From Penium margaritaceum (Eukaryota > Streptophyta > Zygnematophyceae > Desmidiales > Peniaceae), in contig SZWC01004879.1 in NCBI GenBank assembly GCA_023375785.1, forward strand, positions 38,996-102,995: 64,000 bases of DNA. Reading direction: 5' to 3'. Every line of letters starts with the position of its first letter. Positions within the stretch are counted from its first letter, which is position 1. The notes under the pieces were generated by a model that saw only the letters and a list, made by a program, of their open reading frames with translations, had not been told where the DNA came from and searched no databases. This document shows, one piece after another, positions 10,723-22,624 of the stretch. The position numbers were made by a program, and so were the translations under genes.

Positions 10723-10819
10723 GCCTACGCGTAACAAATCAACAAAAACCGACCTGGTGTCAAAGGGAGAAACCTTTTGCTATTTATGGACTAGCAAGTG
10801 CAAAGCCTTTCAACAAGTA

Positions 10820-11009
10820 GTGGAACGGTGTGGATACCATGCACAATCCCAACCAGATTAGGCATGTGCCACTTACCATGACCAAATAATTTTACTATGT
10901 GTGGTCAACGTTGACAACCCATGATATGGGTCACGATTTGTCAGAGGGGGAAACAATGGGTTGGGAATCCTATATTTCAACTACCAAGTACAACGACCTT
11001 CAGTCAGTA
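10820..11009 (+). repeat. Diverged satellite monomer R, copy 1
   Basis: A 190-bp monomer, alignable end to end with A-E but far more diverged than any of them (starts GTGGAACGG; has CCAGATTAGGCATGTGCC). It occurs only next to the insert, also at 35348 and 41730. Its second dyad, ACCCATGATATGGGT (10917-10931), pairs perfectly over 6 bp around a 3-base loop. It may be a relic of an older monomer type. Confidence 0.82.
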
Positions 11010-14000
11010 GTAGCACAGTGTGGCTACCATACACAATGACCGACCAAAGTAGGCATATCTACTGCCTTTGACCAAAGAAATCCGCGGTGTATGGTCAATG
11101 TTGACAACTCATAATACGAGTCACACATGGTCAGAGGGGGAAACAATGGTTTGGGAACACCAAGTATCACATGGCCAGCACAAGGGGCTTCAATATGTTG
11201 TGGCACGGTGTGGAGACCATGCAGGATGACCAACCAAAGTAGGCATATGTCACTGAGCATGACCAAATATCGTCACTAAGTGTGGTAAACTTTGACAACT
11301 CATAACACAGGTCACAAATGGTCAGGGTGGAAGGTAATGGTTTGTGAAAACTAGTTATTGGCTAGCAAGTACAGATACCTTCAATATGTAGTGGCACAAT
11401 GTGGCTTCAATGCACAGGGACCAAGCAAAGTATGCATATGTCACAAACCATGACCAACAGAATTTTACAGTGTGTGGTCAACGTTGAAAATGCATAACAT
11501 GAGTCACAAATGGTCAGAGGGGAAAACAATGGTTTGGGAACACTAGTTATCAACTAGCAAGTACAAAGACCTTCAAAAATCAGTGGCACAGTATGGCTAG
11601 CGTGCATAGTTACCAACCAAAGGATGCATACGTCACTGACTACGACCGAATAATTCCACTATGTGTGGTCAATGTTGACAACTCGTAACACGAGTCACAA
11701 ATGGTCAGAGGGGGAGAAAATGGTTTAAGAAGCCTATATATTGACTAGAAAGGACAAAGAACTTCAATATGTAGTGGCACGGTGTGGCTAATATGCACAC
11801 CAAACAACCAGACTAGGCATATGTGAGATGATGTCCAGAGAATTTCAATATGGGTGGTCAACGTTGACCAACCAGAACACGAGTCAGAAACGGTCAGGAG
11901 ATGAAACAATGCTATGGGAATATCGGTTCTCAACTACCAAGTACAACGACCTTCAGCCAGTAGTAGCACAATGTGGCTACCATGCACAATGACCGACCAA
12001 AGTAGGCATATGCACTGCCTTTGACCAAAGAATTCCGCTGTGTGTGGTCATCGTTGACAACTCGTAATACGAGTCACAAATGGTCAGAGAGGGGAAGAAT
12101 GGTTTGGGAACAACAAGTCTCAAATAGCAAGCACAAGGGGCTTCAATACGTTGTGGCACAGTGTGGAGGCCATACACGATGACCAACCAAAGTAGGGACA
12201 TGTCACTGACCATGACCAAATACTGTCACTAAGTGTGGTAAACTTTGACAACTCATAACACGGGTCACAAATGGTCAGGGTGGAAGGCAATGGTTTGTCA
12301 ACACTAGTTATCGACTAGCAAGTACAAATACCTTCCATATGTAGTGGCACAATGTGGCTTCAATGCACAATGACAAACCAAAGTATGCATATGTCACAAA
12401 CCATGACCAAAATAATTTCACTGTGTGTGGTCAACGTTGAAAACGCATAACATGAGTCACAAATGGTCAGAGGGGAAAACAATGGTTTGGGAACACTAGG
12501 TATCAACTGGCAAGTACAAATTCCTTCAACAAGCAGCGGCACGGTGTGGCTAGCGTGCACAGTGACCAACCAAAGGATGCATACGTCACTGACAATGACC
12601 AAATAAATCCACTATGTGTGGTCAACATTGACAACTCGTAACACGAGTCACAATGGTCAGAGGGAGAGACAATGGTTTGAGAACCCAATGAATTGACTGG
12701 AAAGGAAAAAGAACTTCACTACGTAGTGGCACGGTGTCGCTAATATGCACACCAAACAACCAGACTAGGCATGTGTGAGATGATGTCCAGAGAATTTCAA
12801 TATGGGTGGTCAACGTTGACCAACCATAACACGAGTCACAAACAGTCAGGAGAGGAAACTTTGCCATGGTAAAATCGGTTCTCAACTACCAAGTACAACG
12901 ACCTTCAGTCAGTAGTAGCACGGTGTGGCTACCATGCACAATGATCGACCAAAGTAGGCACATGTACTGCCTTTGACCAAAGAAATCCGCTTTGTGTGGT
13001 CAACACTGGCAACTCATGATACGAGTCACAAATGGTCAGAGGGGGAAACATTGGTTTGGGAATACCAAGTATTACATAGCAAGCACAAGGGGCTTCAATA
13101 AGTTGTGGCACGGTGTGGAGACCATGCACAATGGCCAACCAAAGTAGGCATATATCGCTGACCATGACCAAGTAATGTCACTATGTGTGGTAAACTTTGA
13201 CAACTCATAACACGGGTCACAAATGGTCAAGGTGGAAGGTAACGGTTTGTGATTACTAGCTATCAACTAGCAAGTACAAATACCTTCAATGTGTATTGGC
13301 ACAATGTGGCTTCAATGCACAGTGACCAACCAAAGTATGCATATGTCACAAACCATGACCAAAAGAAGTTCACAATGTGTGGTCAACGTTGAAAACGCAT
13401 AACATGAGTCACAAATGGTCAGAGGGGAAACCAATGGTTTGGGAACACTAGTTATCAACTAGCAAGTACAAAGACCTTCAACAAGCAGTGGCACGGTATG
13501 GCTAGCATGCACAGTGACCAACCAAAGGATGCATACGTCACTGTATGAGACCGAATAAGTCCACTATGTGTGGTCAACATTGACAACTCGTAACACGAGT
13601 CACAAATGGCGAGAGGGAGAGACAATGGTTTAATAAGCCTATGTATTGACTATAATGGACAAAGAACTTCAACACGCAGTGGCACGGTGTGGCTAATATG
13701 TACACCAAACAACCAGACTAGGAATATGTCAGATGATGTCCAGAGAATTTCAACATGGGTGGTCAACGTTGACCAACCATAACACGAGTCACAAACGGTC
13801 AGGAGATGAAACAATGCTATGGAATTATCGGTTCTCAACGACCGAGTACAACGACCTTCAGTCTGTAGTTGCACGGTGTGGCTACCATGAACAATGACTG
13901 ACCAAAGTAGGCATATGTACTGCCTTTGACCAAAGAAATCCGCAGTGTCTGGTCAATGTTGACAACTCATAATACGAGTCACAAATGGTCAGAGGGGGAA

Positions 14001-14630
14001 AGAATGGTCTCGGAACACCAAGTATCAAATAAAAAGCACAAGGGGCTTCAATACACTATGGCACGGTGTGGAGACCATGCACGATGACCAACCCAAGTAG
14101 GCATATGTCACTGACCATGACCAAATACTGTCACTAAGTGTCGTAAACTTTGACAACTCATAACACGAGTCACAAATGGTCAGGGTGGAAGACAATGGTT
14201 TGTGAATACTAGTTATCGACTAGCAAGTTCAAATACCTTCAATATGTAGTGGCACAATGTGGCTTCAATACACAGTGACCAACCAAAGTATGCATATGTC
14301 ATTAACCATGACCAAAAGCATTTCACAGTGTGTGGTCAACGTTGAAAATGCATAACACGAGTCACAAATGGTCAGAGGGGAAAACAATGGGTTGGGAACA
14401 CTAGTTATCAACTAGCAAGTACAAAGACCTTCAACAAGCAGTGGCACGGTATGGCTAGCGTGCACAGTGACCAACCAAAGGATGCATACGTCACTGACTA
14501 CGACCGAATAAGTCCACTATGTGTGGTCAACATTGACTACTCATAACACGAGTCACAAATGGTCAGAGGGAGAGACAATGGTTAAGAAGCCTATGTATTG
14601 ACTAGAAATGACAAAGAACTTCAATACATA
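11010..14630 (+). repeat. HOR array, T1 block
   Basis: HOR copies with A at 11774, 12726 and 13679 (intervals 952-953 bp), preceded by B-E from 11010. T1 markers: A has CCAGACTAGG and AGATGATGTCC (2 bp shorter than T2), D has CACAAACCATGACCAAAA, E has ACTCGTAACACGAGT and GGTTTAAGAAGCC. The last D and E before 14631 already show mixed markers (CATTAACCATGACC; GGTTAAGAAGCC). No gene is supported. Confidence 0.92.
12634..12648 (+). other. Perfect hairpin dyad in T1 monomer E (example)
   Basis: ACTCGTAACACGAGT forms a 6-bp stem (ACTCGT/ACGAGT) with a 3-base loop. It is repeated in most T1-type E monomers of the window. T2-type E has ACTCATAACACGAGT, which loses one pair. It lies next to the GTCAACRTTGAC dyad in the conserved core. 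Confidence 0.85.
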
Positions 14631-17392
14631 GTGGCACGGTGTGGCTAATATGCACACCAAACAACCAAACTAGGCATATGTCATTGATCATGACCAGAGA
14701 ATTGCAATATGGGTGGTCAACGTTGACCAACCATAACACGAGTCACAAACGGTCAGGAGAGGAAACAATTCTATGGGAATATCGGTTCTCAACTACCAAG
14801 TACAACAACCTTCAGTCAGTAGTAGCACGGTGTGGCTACCATGCACAATGACCGACCAAAGTGGGCATATGCACTGCCTTTGACCAAATAAATCCGCTCT
14901 GTGTGGTCAACACTGACAACTCATAATACGAGTCACAAATGGCCAGAGTGGGAAACAATGGTTTGGGAATACCAAGTATCACATATCAAGCACAAGGGGC
15001 TTCAATACGTTGTGGCACGGTGTGGAGACCATGCACGATGACCAATCAAAGTAGGCATATGTCACTGACCATGACCAAATAATGTCACTAAGTGTGGTAA
15101 ACTTTGACAACTCATAACACGGGTCACAAATGCTCAGGGTGGAAGGTAATGGTTTGTGAATACTAGTTATCGACTAGCAAGTACAAATACCTTTAATATG
15201 TAGTGGCACAATGCGGCTTCAATGCACAGTGACCAACCAAAGTATGCATATGTCACAAACCATGACCAAAAGAATCTCACAGTGTGTGGTCAATGTCGAA
15301 AACGCATAATATGAGTCACAAATGGTCAGAGGGGAAAACAATGGTTTGGGACCACTAGTTATCAACTAGAAAGTACAAAGACCTTCAACAAGCAGTGGCA
15401 GGGTATGTCTAGCGTGCACAGTGACCAACCAAAGGATGCATACGTCACTGACTACGACCAAAGAAGTCCACTATGTGTGGTCAACATTGACAACTCATAA
15501 CACGAGTCACAAATTGTCAGAGGGAGAGACAATGGTTTGAGAAGCCTATGTCTCGACTAGAAAGGACAAAGAACTTCAATACGTAGTGCCACGGTGTGGC
15601 TAATATGCACACCAAACAAGCAAACTAGGCATATGTCACTGATCATGACTAGAGAATTTCAATATGGGTGGTCAACGTTAACCAATCATAACACGAGTCA
15701 CAATGACTGACCAAAGTAGGCATATGTACTGCCCTTGACCAAAGAAATCCGCTGTGTGTGGTCAACGATGACAACTCATAGTACGAGTCACAAATGGTGA
15801 GAGGGGGAAACAATGGTTTGGGAACACCAAGTATCACATAGCCAGCACAAGGGGCTTCAATATGTTGTGGCACAGTGTGGAGACCATGCACGATGACCAA
15901 CCAAATAAGGCATTTGTCACTGACCATGACCAAATAATGTCACTAAGTGTGGTAAACTTTTACACCTCATAAAACGAGTCACAAATGGGTAGGGTGGACG
16001 GTAATGGTTTGTGAATACTAGTTATCGACTAGCAAGTACAAATACCTTCAATATGTAGTGGCACAATGTGGCTTCAATGCACAGTGACCAACCAAAGTAT
16101 GCATATGTCACGAACCATGACCAACAAATTTCACGTAATGTGGTCAACGTTGAAAACGCATAACACGAGTCACAAGTGGTCAGAGGGGAAAAAATGGGTT
16201 GGGAACACTAGTTATCAACTAGCAAGTCCAACTACCTTCAACAAGTAGTGGCACGGTATGGCTAGCGTGCACAATGACCAACCAAATGATGCATACGTCA
16301 CTGAATACAACCGAAGAAGTCCACTATGTGTGGTCAACATTGACAACTCATAACACGAGTCACAAATGGTCGGAGGGAGAGACACTGGTTTGGGAAGCCT
16401 ATGTATCGACTAGAAAGGACAAAGAACTTCAATATGTAGTGGCACAGTGTGGCTAATATGCACACCAAACAACCAAACTACGCATGTGTCATTGAGCATG
16501 ACCAGAGAATTTCAATATGGGTGGTCAACGTTAACCAATCAGAACACGAGTCACAAACGGTGAGGAGAGGAAACAATGCTATGCGAATATTGGTTCTCAA
16601 CTACCAAGTACAACGACATTCAGTCAGTAGTAGCACGGTGTGGCTACCATGCACAATGACCGACCAAAGTAGGCATATGTACTACCTTTGACCAAAGACG
16701 TCCGCTGTGTGTGGTCAACGTTGACAACTCATAATACGAGTCACAAATGGTCAGAGGGGGAAAGAATGGTTTGGGAACACCAAGTATGAAATAGCAAGCA
16801 CAAGGGGCTTCAATACGCTGTGGCACGGTGTGGAGACCATGCACGATGACCAACCAAAGTAGGCATATGTCACTGACCATGACCAAATACTGTCATTAAG
16901 TGTGGTAAACTTTGACAACTCATAACACAGGTCACAAATGGTCAGGGTGGAAGGTAATGGTTTGTCAATACTAGTTATCGACTAGCAAGTACAAATACCT
17001 TCAATATGTAGTGGCACAATGTGGCTTCAATGCACAGTGACCAACCAAAGTATGCATATGTCACGAACCATGACCAACAAATTTCACTTCATGTGGTCAA
17101 CGTTGAAAACGCATAACACAAGTCCCAAATGGTCAGATGGGAAAACAATGGGTTTGCAACACTAGTTATCAACTAGCAGGTCCAAGTACATTCAACAAGT
17201 AGTGGCACGGTATGGCTAGCGTGCACAATGACCAACCAAAGGATGCATACATCACTGAATACGACCGAAGAAGTTCACTATGTGTGGTCAACATTTACAA
17301 ATCATAACACGAGTCACAATTGGTCAGAGGGAGAGACAATGGTTTAAGAAGCCTATGTATCGACTAGAAATGACAAAGAACTTCAATACGTA
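14631..17392 (+). repeat. HOR array, T2 and mixed copies
   Basis: A starts at 14631, 15586 and 16439. A is T2 type in all of them (CACTGATCATGACC or CATTGATCATGACC), while D before 15586 is T1 type, so some HORs are T1/T2 mosaics. The interval 15586-16439 is 853 bp because of a ~100-bp deletion. The only open frames are those inherent to the satellite. Confidence 0.9.
15692..15712 (+). other. Microhomology deletion joining A to B
   Basis: In monomer A the sequence runs GAGTCACAA and jumps straight to TGACTGACCAAAG of monomer B. The shared string CACAA occurs at both ends of the lost ~100 bp in neighbouring HORs. The result is a fused, shortened A/B unit and an 853-bp HOR. Confidence 0.82.
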
Positions 17393-20300
17393 GTGGCACG
17401 GCGTGGCTAATATGCACACCAAACAATCAAACTAGGCATATGTCACTGATCATGACCATAGAATTTCAATGTGGGTGGTCAACGTTGACCAACCATAACA
17501 CGAGTCACAAACGGTCAGGAGAGGAAACAATGCTATCCCAATATTGGTTCTCAACTACCAAGTACAACGACCTTCAGTCAGTAGTAGCATGGTGTGGCTG
17601 CCATGCACGGTGACCGACCAAAGTAGGCATATGTACTGCCTTTGACCAAAGAAATCCGCTGTGTGTGGTCAACGTTGACAACTCATAATACGAGTCACAA
17701 ATGGTCAAAGGGGGAAAGAATGGTTTGGGAACACCAAGTATCAAATAGCAAGCACAAGGGCTTCAATACGCTATGGCACGGTGTGGAGACCATGCACGAT
17801 GACCAACCAAAGTAGGCATATGTTACTGACCATGACCAAATGAAATCACTAAGTGTGGTAAACTTTGACAACTCATAACACGGGTCACAAATGGTCAGGG
17901 TGGAAGGTAATGGTTTGTGAATACTAGTTATCGACTAGCAAGTACAAATACCTTCAATATGTGGTGGCACAATGTGGCTTCAATGCACTGTGACCAACCA
18001 AAGTATGCATATGTCACAAACCATGACCAAACGAATTTCAGAGTGTGTGGTCAACGTTGAAAACACATAACATGAGTCACAAATGGTCAGAGGGGAAAAC
18101 AATGGTTTGGGAACACTAGTTATCAACTAGCAAGTACAAAGACCTTCAACAAGTAGTGGCAGGGTATGGCTAGCGTGCACAGTGATCAACCAAAGGATGC
18201 ATACGTCCCTGACTACGACCGAATAAGTCCACTATGTGTGGTCAACATTGACAACTCGTAACACGAGTCACAAATGGTCAAAGGGAGAGACAATGGTTTA
18301 AGAAGCCTATGTATTGACTAGAAAGGACAAAGACCTTCAATACATAGTGGCACGGTGTGGCTAATATGCACACCAAACAACCAGACTAGGCATATGTCAG
18401 ATGATGTCCAGAGAATTTCAATATGGGTGGTCAACGTTGACCAACCATAACACGAGTCACAAACGGTCAGGAGATGAAGCAATGCTATGAAAATATCTGT
18501 TCTAAACTACCAAGTACAACGACCTTCAGTTAGTAGTAGCACGGTGTGGCTACCATGCACAATGACTGACCAAAGTAGGCATATGTACTGCCTTTGACCA
18601 AAGAAATCCGCTATGTGTGGTCAACGTTGACAACTCATAATACGAGTCACAAATGGTCAGAGGGGGAAAGAATGGTTTGGAACACCAAGTGTCATATAGC
18701 AAGCACAAGGGGCTTCAATACGCTGTGGCACGGTGTGGAGACCATGCACGATGACCAACCAAAGTAGGTATATGTCACTGACCATGACCAAATAATGTCA
18801 CTAAGTGTGGTAAACATTGACAACTCATAACACGAGTCACAAATGGTCAGGATGGAAGATAATGGTTTGTGAATACTAGTTATCCACTAGCAAGTACAAA
18901 TACATTCAATATGTAGTGGCAGAATGTGGCTTCAATGCACAGTGACCAACCAAAGTATGCATATGGCACGAACCATGACCAACAAATTTCACTTCATGTG
19001 GTCAACGTTGAAAACGCATAACACGAGTCCCAAATGGTCAGATGGGAAAACAATGGGTTGGGAACACCAGTTATCAACTAGCAAGTCCAACGACATTCAA
19101 CAATGAGTTGTACGGTATGGCTAGCATGCACAATGACCAACCAAAGGATGCATATGTCACTGAATACGACCGAAGAAGTCCACTGTGTGTGGTCAACATT
19201 GACAACTCATAACACGAGTCACAAATGGTCAGAGGGAGAGACAATGGTTTAAGAAGCCTATGTATCGAATAGAAAGGACAAATAACTTCTATACGTAGTG
19301 GCACGGTGTGGCTAATATGCACACCAAACAACCAAACTATGCATATGTCACTGATCATGACCAGAGAATTTCAATATGGGTGGTCAACGTTGACCAACCA
19401 TAACACGAGTCACAAATGGTCAGGAGAGGAAACAGTGCTATGCGAATATTGGTTCTCAACTACCAAGTACAACGACCTTCAGTCAGTAGTAGCACGATGT
19501 GGCTACCATGCACGGTGACCGACCAAAGTAGGCATATGTACTGCCTTTGACCAAAGAAATCCGCTGTGTGTGGTCAACGTTGAGAACTCATAATATGAGT
19601 CACAAATGGTCAGAGGGGGAAACAATGGTTTGGGAACACCAAGTATCAAATAGAAAACACAAGGGGCTTCAATAAGTTGTAGCACGGTGTGGAGACCATG
19701 CACGATGACCAACCAAAGTAGGCACATGTCACTGACCATGACCAACCAATGTCACTAAGTGTGGTAAACTTTGACAACTCATAACACGGGTCACAAATGG
19801 TCTGGGTGGAAGGTAATGGTTTGTGAATACTAGTTATCGACTAGCAAGTACAAATACCTTCAATATGTAGTGGCACAATGTGGCATCTATGCACAGTGAC
19901 CAACCAAAGTATGCATACGTCACAAACCATGACCAAAAGAATTTCACAGTGTGTGGTCAACGTTGAAAACGCATAACATGAGTCACAAATGGTCAGAGGG
20001 GAAAACAATGGTTTGGGAACACTAGTTATCAACTAGGAAGTACAAAGACCTTCAACAAGCAGTGGCAGTGTATGGCTAGCGTGCATAGTGACCAACCAAA
20101 GGATGCATATGTCGCTGACTACGACCGAATAAGTCCACTATGTGTGGTCAACATTGACAACTCGTAACACGAGTCACAAATGGTCAGAGGGAGAGACAAT
20201 GGTTTAAGAAGCCTATGTATTGACTAGAATGGACAAATAACTTCAATACATAGTGGCACAGTGTGGCTAATATGCACACCAAATAACCATACTAGGCATA

Positions 20301-20441
20301 TGTCAGATGATGTCTAGAGAATTTCAATATGGGTGGTCAACGTTGACCAACCATAACACGAGTCACAAACGTTCAGGAGAGGAAACAATGCTATGGGAAT
20401 ATCGGTTCTCAACTACCAAGTACAACCACCTTCAGTGAGTA

Positions 20442-21202
20442 GTAGCATGGTGTGGCTACCATGCACAATGACCGACCAAAATAGGCATATGTACTGCCTT
20501 TGACCAAAGAAATCTGCTGTGTATGGTCAACGTTGACAACTCATGTACGAGTCACAAATGGTGAGAGGGGGAAACAATGGTTTGGGAACACCAAGTATCA
20601 AATAGCAAGCACAAGGGGCTGCAATACGCTGTGGCACGGTGAGGAGACCATGCACGATGACAAACCAAAGTAGGCATATGTCACTGACCATGACCAAACA
20701 ATGTCACGAAGTGTGGTAAGCTTTGACAACTCATAACACGAGTCACAAATGGTCGGAGTGGAAGATAATGGTTTGTGAATACTAGTTATCGACTAGTAAG
20801 TACAAATACCTTCAATATGTAGTGGCACAATGTGGATTCAATGCACAGTGACCAACCAAAGTATGTGTATGTCACTAACCATGACCAACAAATTACACTT
20901 CATGTGGTCAACTTTGAAAACGCAGAACACGAGTCACAAATGGTCAGAGGGGAAAACAATGGGTTGGGAACACTAGTTATCAACTAGCAAGTACAAAGAC
21001 CTTCAACAAGCAGTAGCACGGTATGGCTAGCATGCACAGTGACCAGCCAAAGGATGCATACGTCACTGACTACGACCGAATAAGTCCACTATGTGTGGTC
21101 AACATTGACAACTCATAACACAACTAACAAATGGTTAGAGGGAGAGACAATGGTTAAGAAGCCTATGTATTGACTAAAAAGGACAAAGAACTTCAATACG
21201 TA
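20442..21202 (+). repeat. T3 module, copy 1
   Basis: Linked markers in order: B starts GTAGCATGG; B core lacks two bases (ACTCATGTACGAG); B ends GGGGCTGCAATACGC; C starts GGTGAGGAGACC; D has CACTAACCATGACCAAC; E has GGTTAAGAAGCC. The same set recurs at 21394, 24721, 45415 and 48265 with small differences. Confidence 0.8.
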
Positions 21203-21393
21203 GTGGCACGGTGTGGCTTATATGCACACCAAACAACCAAACTAGGCATATGTCACTGATCATGACCATAGAATTTCAATATGGGTTGTCAACGTTGACT
21301 AACCATAACACGAGTTACAAACGGTCAGGAGAGGAAACAATGCTATGGGAATATCGGTTCTCAACTACCAAGTACAACGACCTTCAGTCAGTA

Positions 21394-21806
21394 GTAGCAT
21401 GGTGTGACTACCATGCACAATGACCGACCAAAGTAGGCATATGTACTGCCTTTGACCAAAGAAATCTGCTGTGTGTGGTCAATGTTGACAACTCATATAC
21501 AAGTCACAAATGGTCATAGGGGGAAACAATGGTTTGGGAATACCAAGTATCAAATAGCAAGCACAAGGGGCTGCAATACGCTGTGGCACGGTGAGGAGAC
21601 CATGCACGATGACCAACCAAAGTAGGCATATGTCACTGACCATGACCAAATAATGTCACTAAGTGTGGTAAACTTTGACAACTCATAACACGAGTCACAA
21701 ATGGTCAGGGTGGAAGATAATGGTTTGTGAATACTAGTTATCGACTAGCAAGTACAAATACCTTCAATATGTAGTGGCACAATGTGGCTTCAATGCACAG
21801 TGACCA
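21394..21806 (+). repeat. T3 module, copy 2 (cut by N)
   Basis: Starts with the B marker GTAGCATGG, then ACTCATATACAAG, GGGGCTGCAATACGC and GGTGAGGAGACC. It is interrupted in monomer D by the N at 21807, so the D and E markers cannot be read. Confidence 0.75.
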
Positions 21807-22050
21807 NATGGGTGGTCAACGTTGACCAACCATAACACGAGTCACAAACGGTCAGGACAGGAAACAATGCTATGGGAATATTGGCTCTCAACTACCAAGT
21901 ACAACGACCTTCAGTTTGTAGTAGCACGGTGTGGCTACCATGCACAATGACCGACCAAAGTAGGCATATATACTGCCTTTGACCAAAGAAATCCGCTGTG
22001 TGTGGTCAACGTTGACAACTCATAATACGAGTCACAAATGGTCANNNNNN
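21807..22050. other. Two N runs bounding a 237-bp contig
   Basis: The N at 21807 joins the first ~30 bp of D to the middle of A. Six N at 22045-22050 join the middle of B to the start of C where about 65 bp would be expected. The short piece 21808-22044 may be misplaced; order is uncertain. Confidence 0.8.
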
Positions 22051-22624
22051 TGTGGCACGGTGTGGAGACCATGCACGATGACCAACCAAAGTAGGCATAT
22101 GTCACTGACCATGACCAAATAATGTCACTAAGTGTGGTAAACTTTGACAACCCACAACACGAGTCACAAATGGTCAGGGTGGAAGATAATGGTTTGTGAA
22201 TACTAGTTATTGACTAGCAAGTACAAATACCTTCAATATGTAGTGGCAAAATGTGGCTTCAATGCTCAGTGACCAACCAAAGTATGTATATGTCACTAAC
22301 CATGACCAACAAAATTCACTTCATGTGGTCAACGTTGAAAACGCATAAGACGAGTCACAAATGGTCAGAGGGGAAAACAATGGATTGGGAACACTAGTTA
22401 TCAACTAGCAAGTACAAAGACCTTCAACAAGCAGTGGCACGGTACGGCTAGCGTGCACAGTGACCAACCAAAGGATGCATACGTCACTGACTACGACCGA
22501 ATAAGTCAACTATGTGTGGTCAACATTGACAACTCATAACACGAGTCACAAATGGTCAGAGGGAGAGCCAATGGTTTGGGAAGCCTATCTATTGAATAGA
22601 TTTGACAAAGAACTTCAATACACA

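Larger units (their letters stand above)
10082..10740 (+). mobile_element. tRNA-headed SINE-like insert, copy 1
   Basis: Non-satellite DNA with an AT-rich start, then a tRNA-like head (A box 10269, B box 10313), then a G-rich, hairpin-prone tail. The left flank leaves the satellite in the region equivalent to GGTCAGAGGGAGAAACAATGG and the right flank returns to it at the same place (GTCAAAGGGAGAAAC), as expected for an insertion in that box. I see no clear target-site duplication, terminal inverted repeat or poly-A tail. Compared with copies 2 and 3 it holds 60 extra bases at 10663-10722 and a gap. A tRNA-derived SINE is the best fit; a fragment of another non-coding element is possible. Confidence 0.6.
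9759..11009 (+). repeat. Composite cassette, copy 1
   Basis: In order: variant monomer X1 (9759-9949), variant monomer X2 (from 9950, which loses satellite similarity between about 10040 and 10081), a non-satellite insert (about 10082-10740, including 149 N), a partial monomer (about 10755-10819) and diverged monomer R (10820-11009). X1 starts with TTGGCACGG and has GGCTACCGTGCACAATGACC. The same order and same variants recur at 34498 and 40877, so this is one composite unit and not three independent insertions. Confidence 0.85.
17393..22624 (+). repeat. HOR array, alternating T1, T2 and T3 copies
   Basis: A starts at 17393 (T2), 18347 (T1), 19298 (T2), 20253 (T1) and 21203 (T2), intervals 950-955 bp, then the register is broken by N at 21807 and 22045-22050 before A at 22625. 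Haplotypes change nearly every copy, unlike the long runs elsewhere. T3 units lie at 20442-21202 and 21394-21806. No gene is supported. Confidence 0.9.

Noticed and set aside
10082-10740. DNA transposon (MITE or Helitron) instead of a SINE-like insert
   Set aside because: No terminal inverted repeats, no clear target-site duplication and no Helitron end signals were visible by eye; the tRNA-like head favours a SINE. A non-autonomous element of another kind cannot be excluded.
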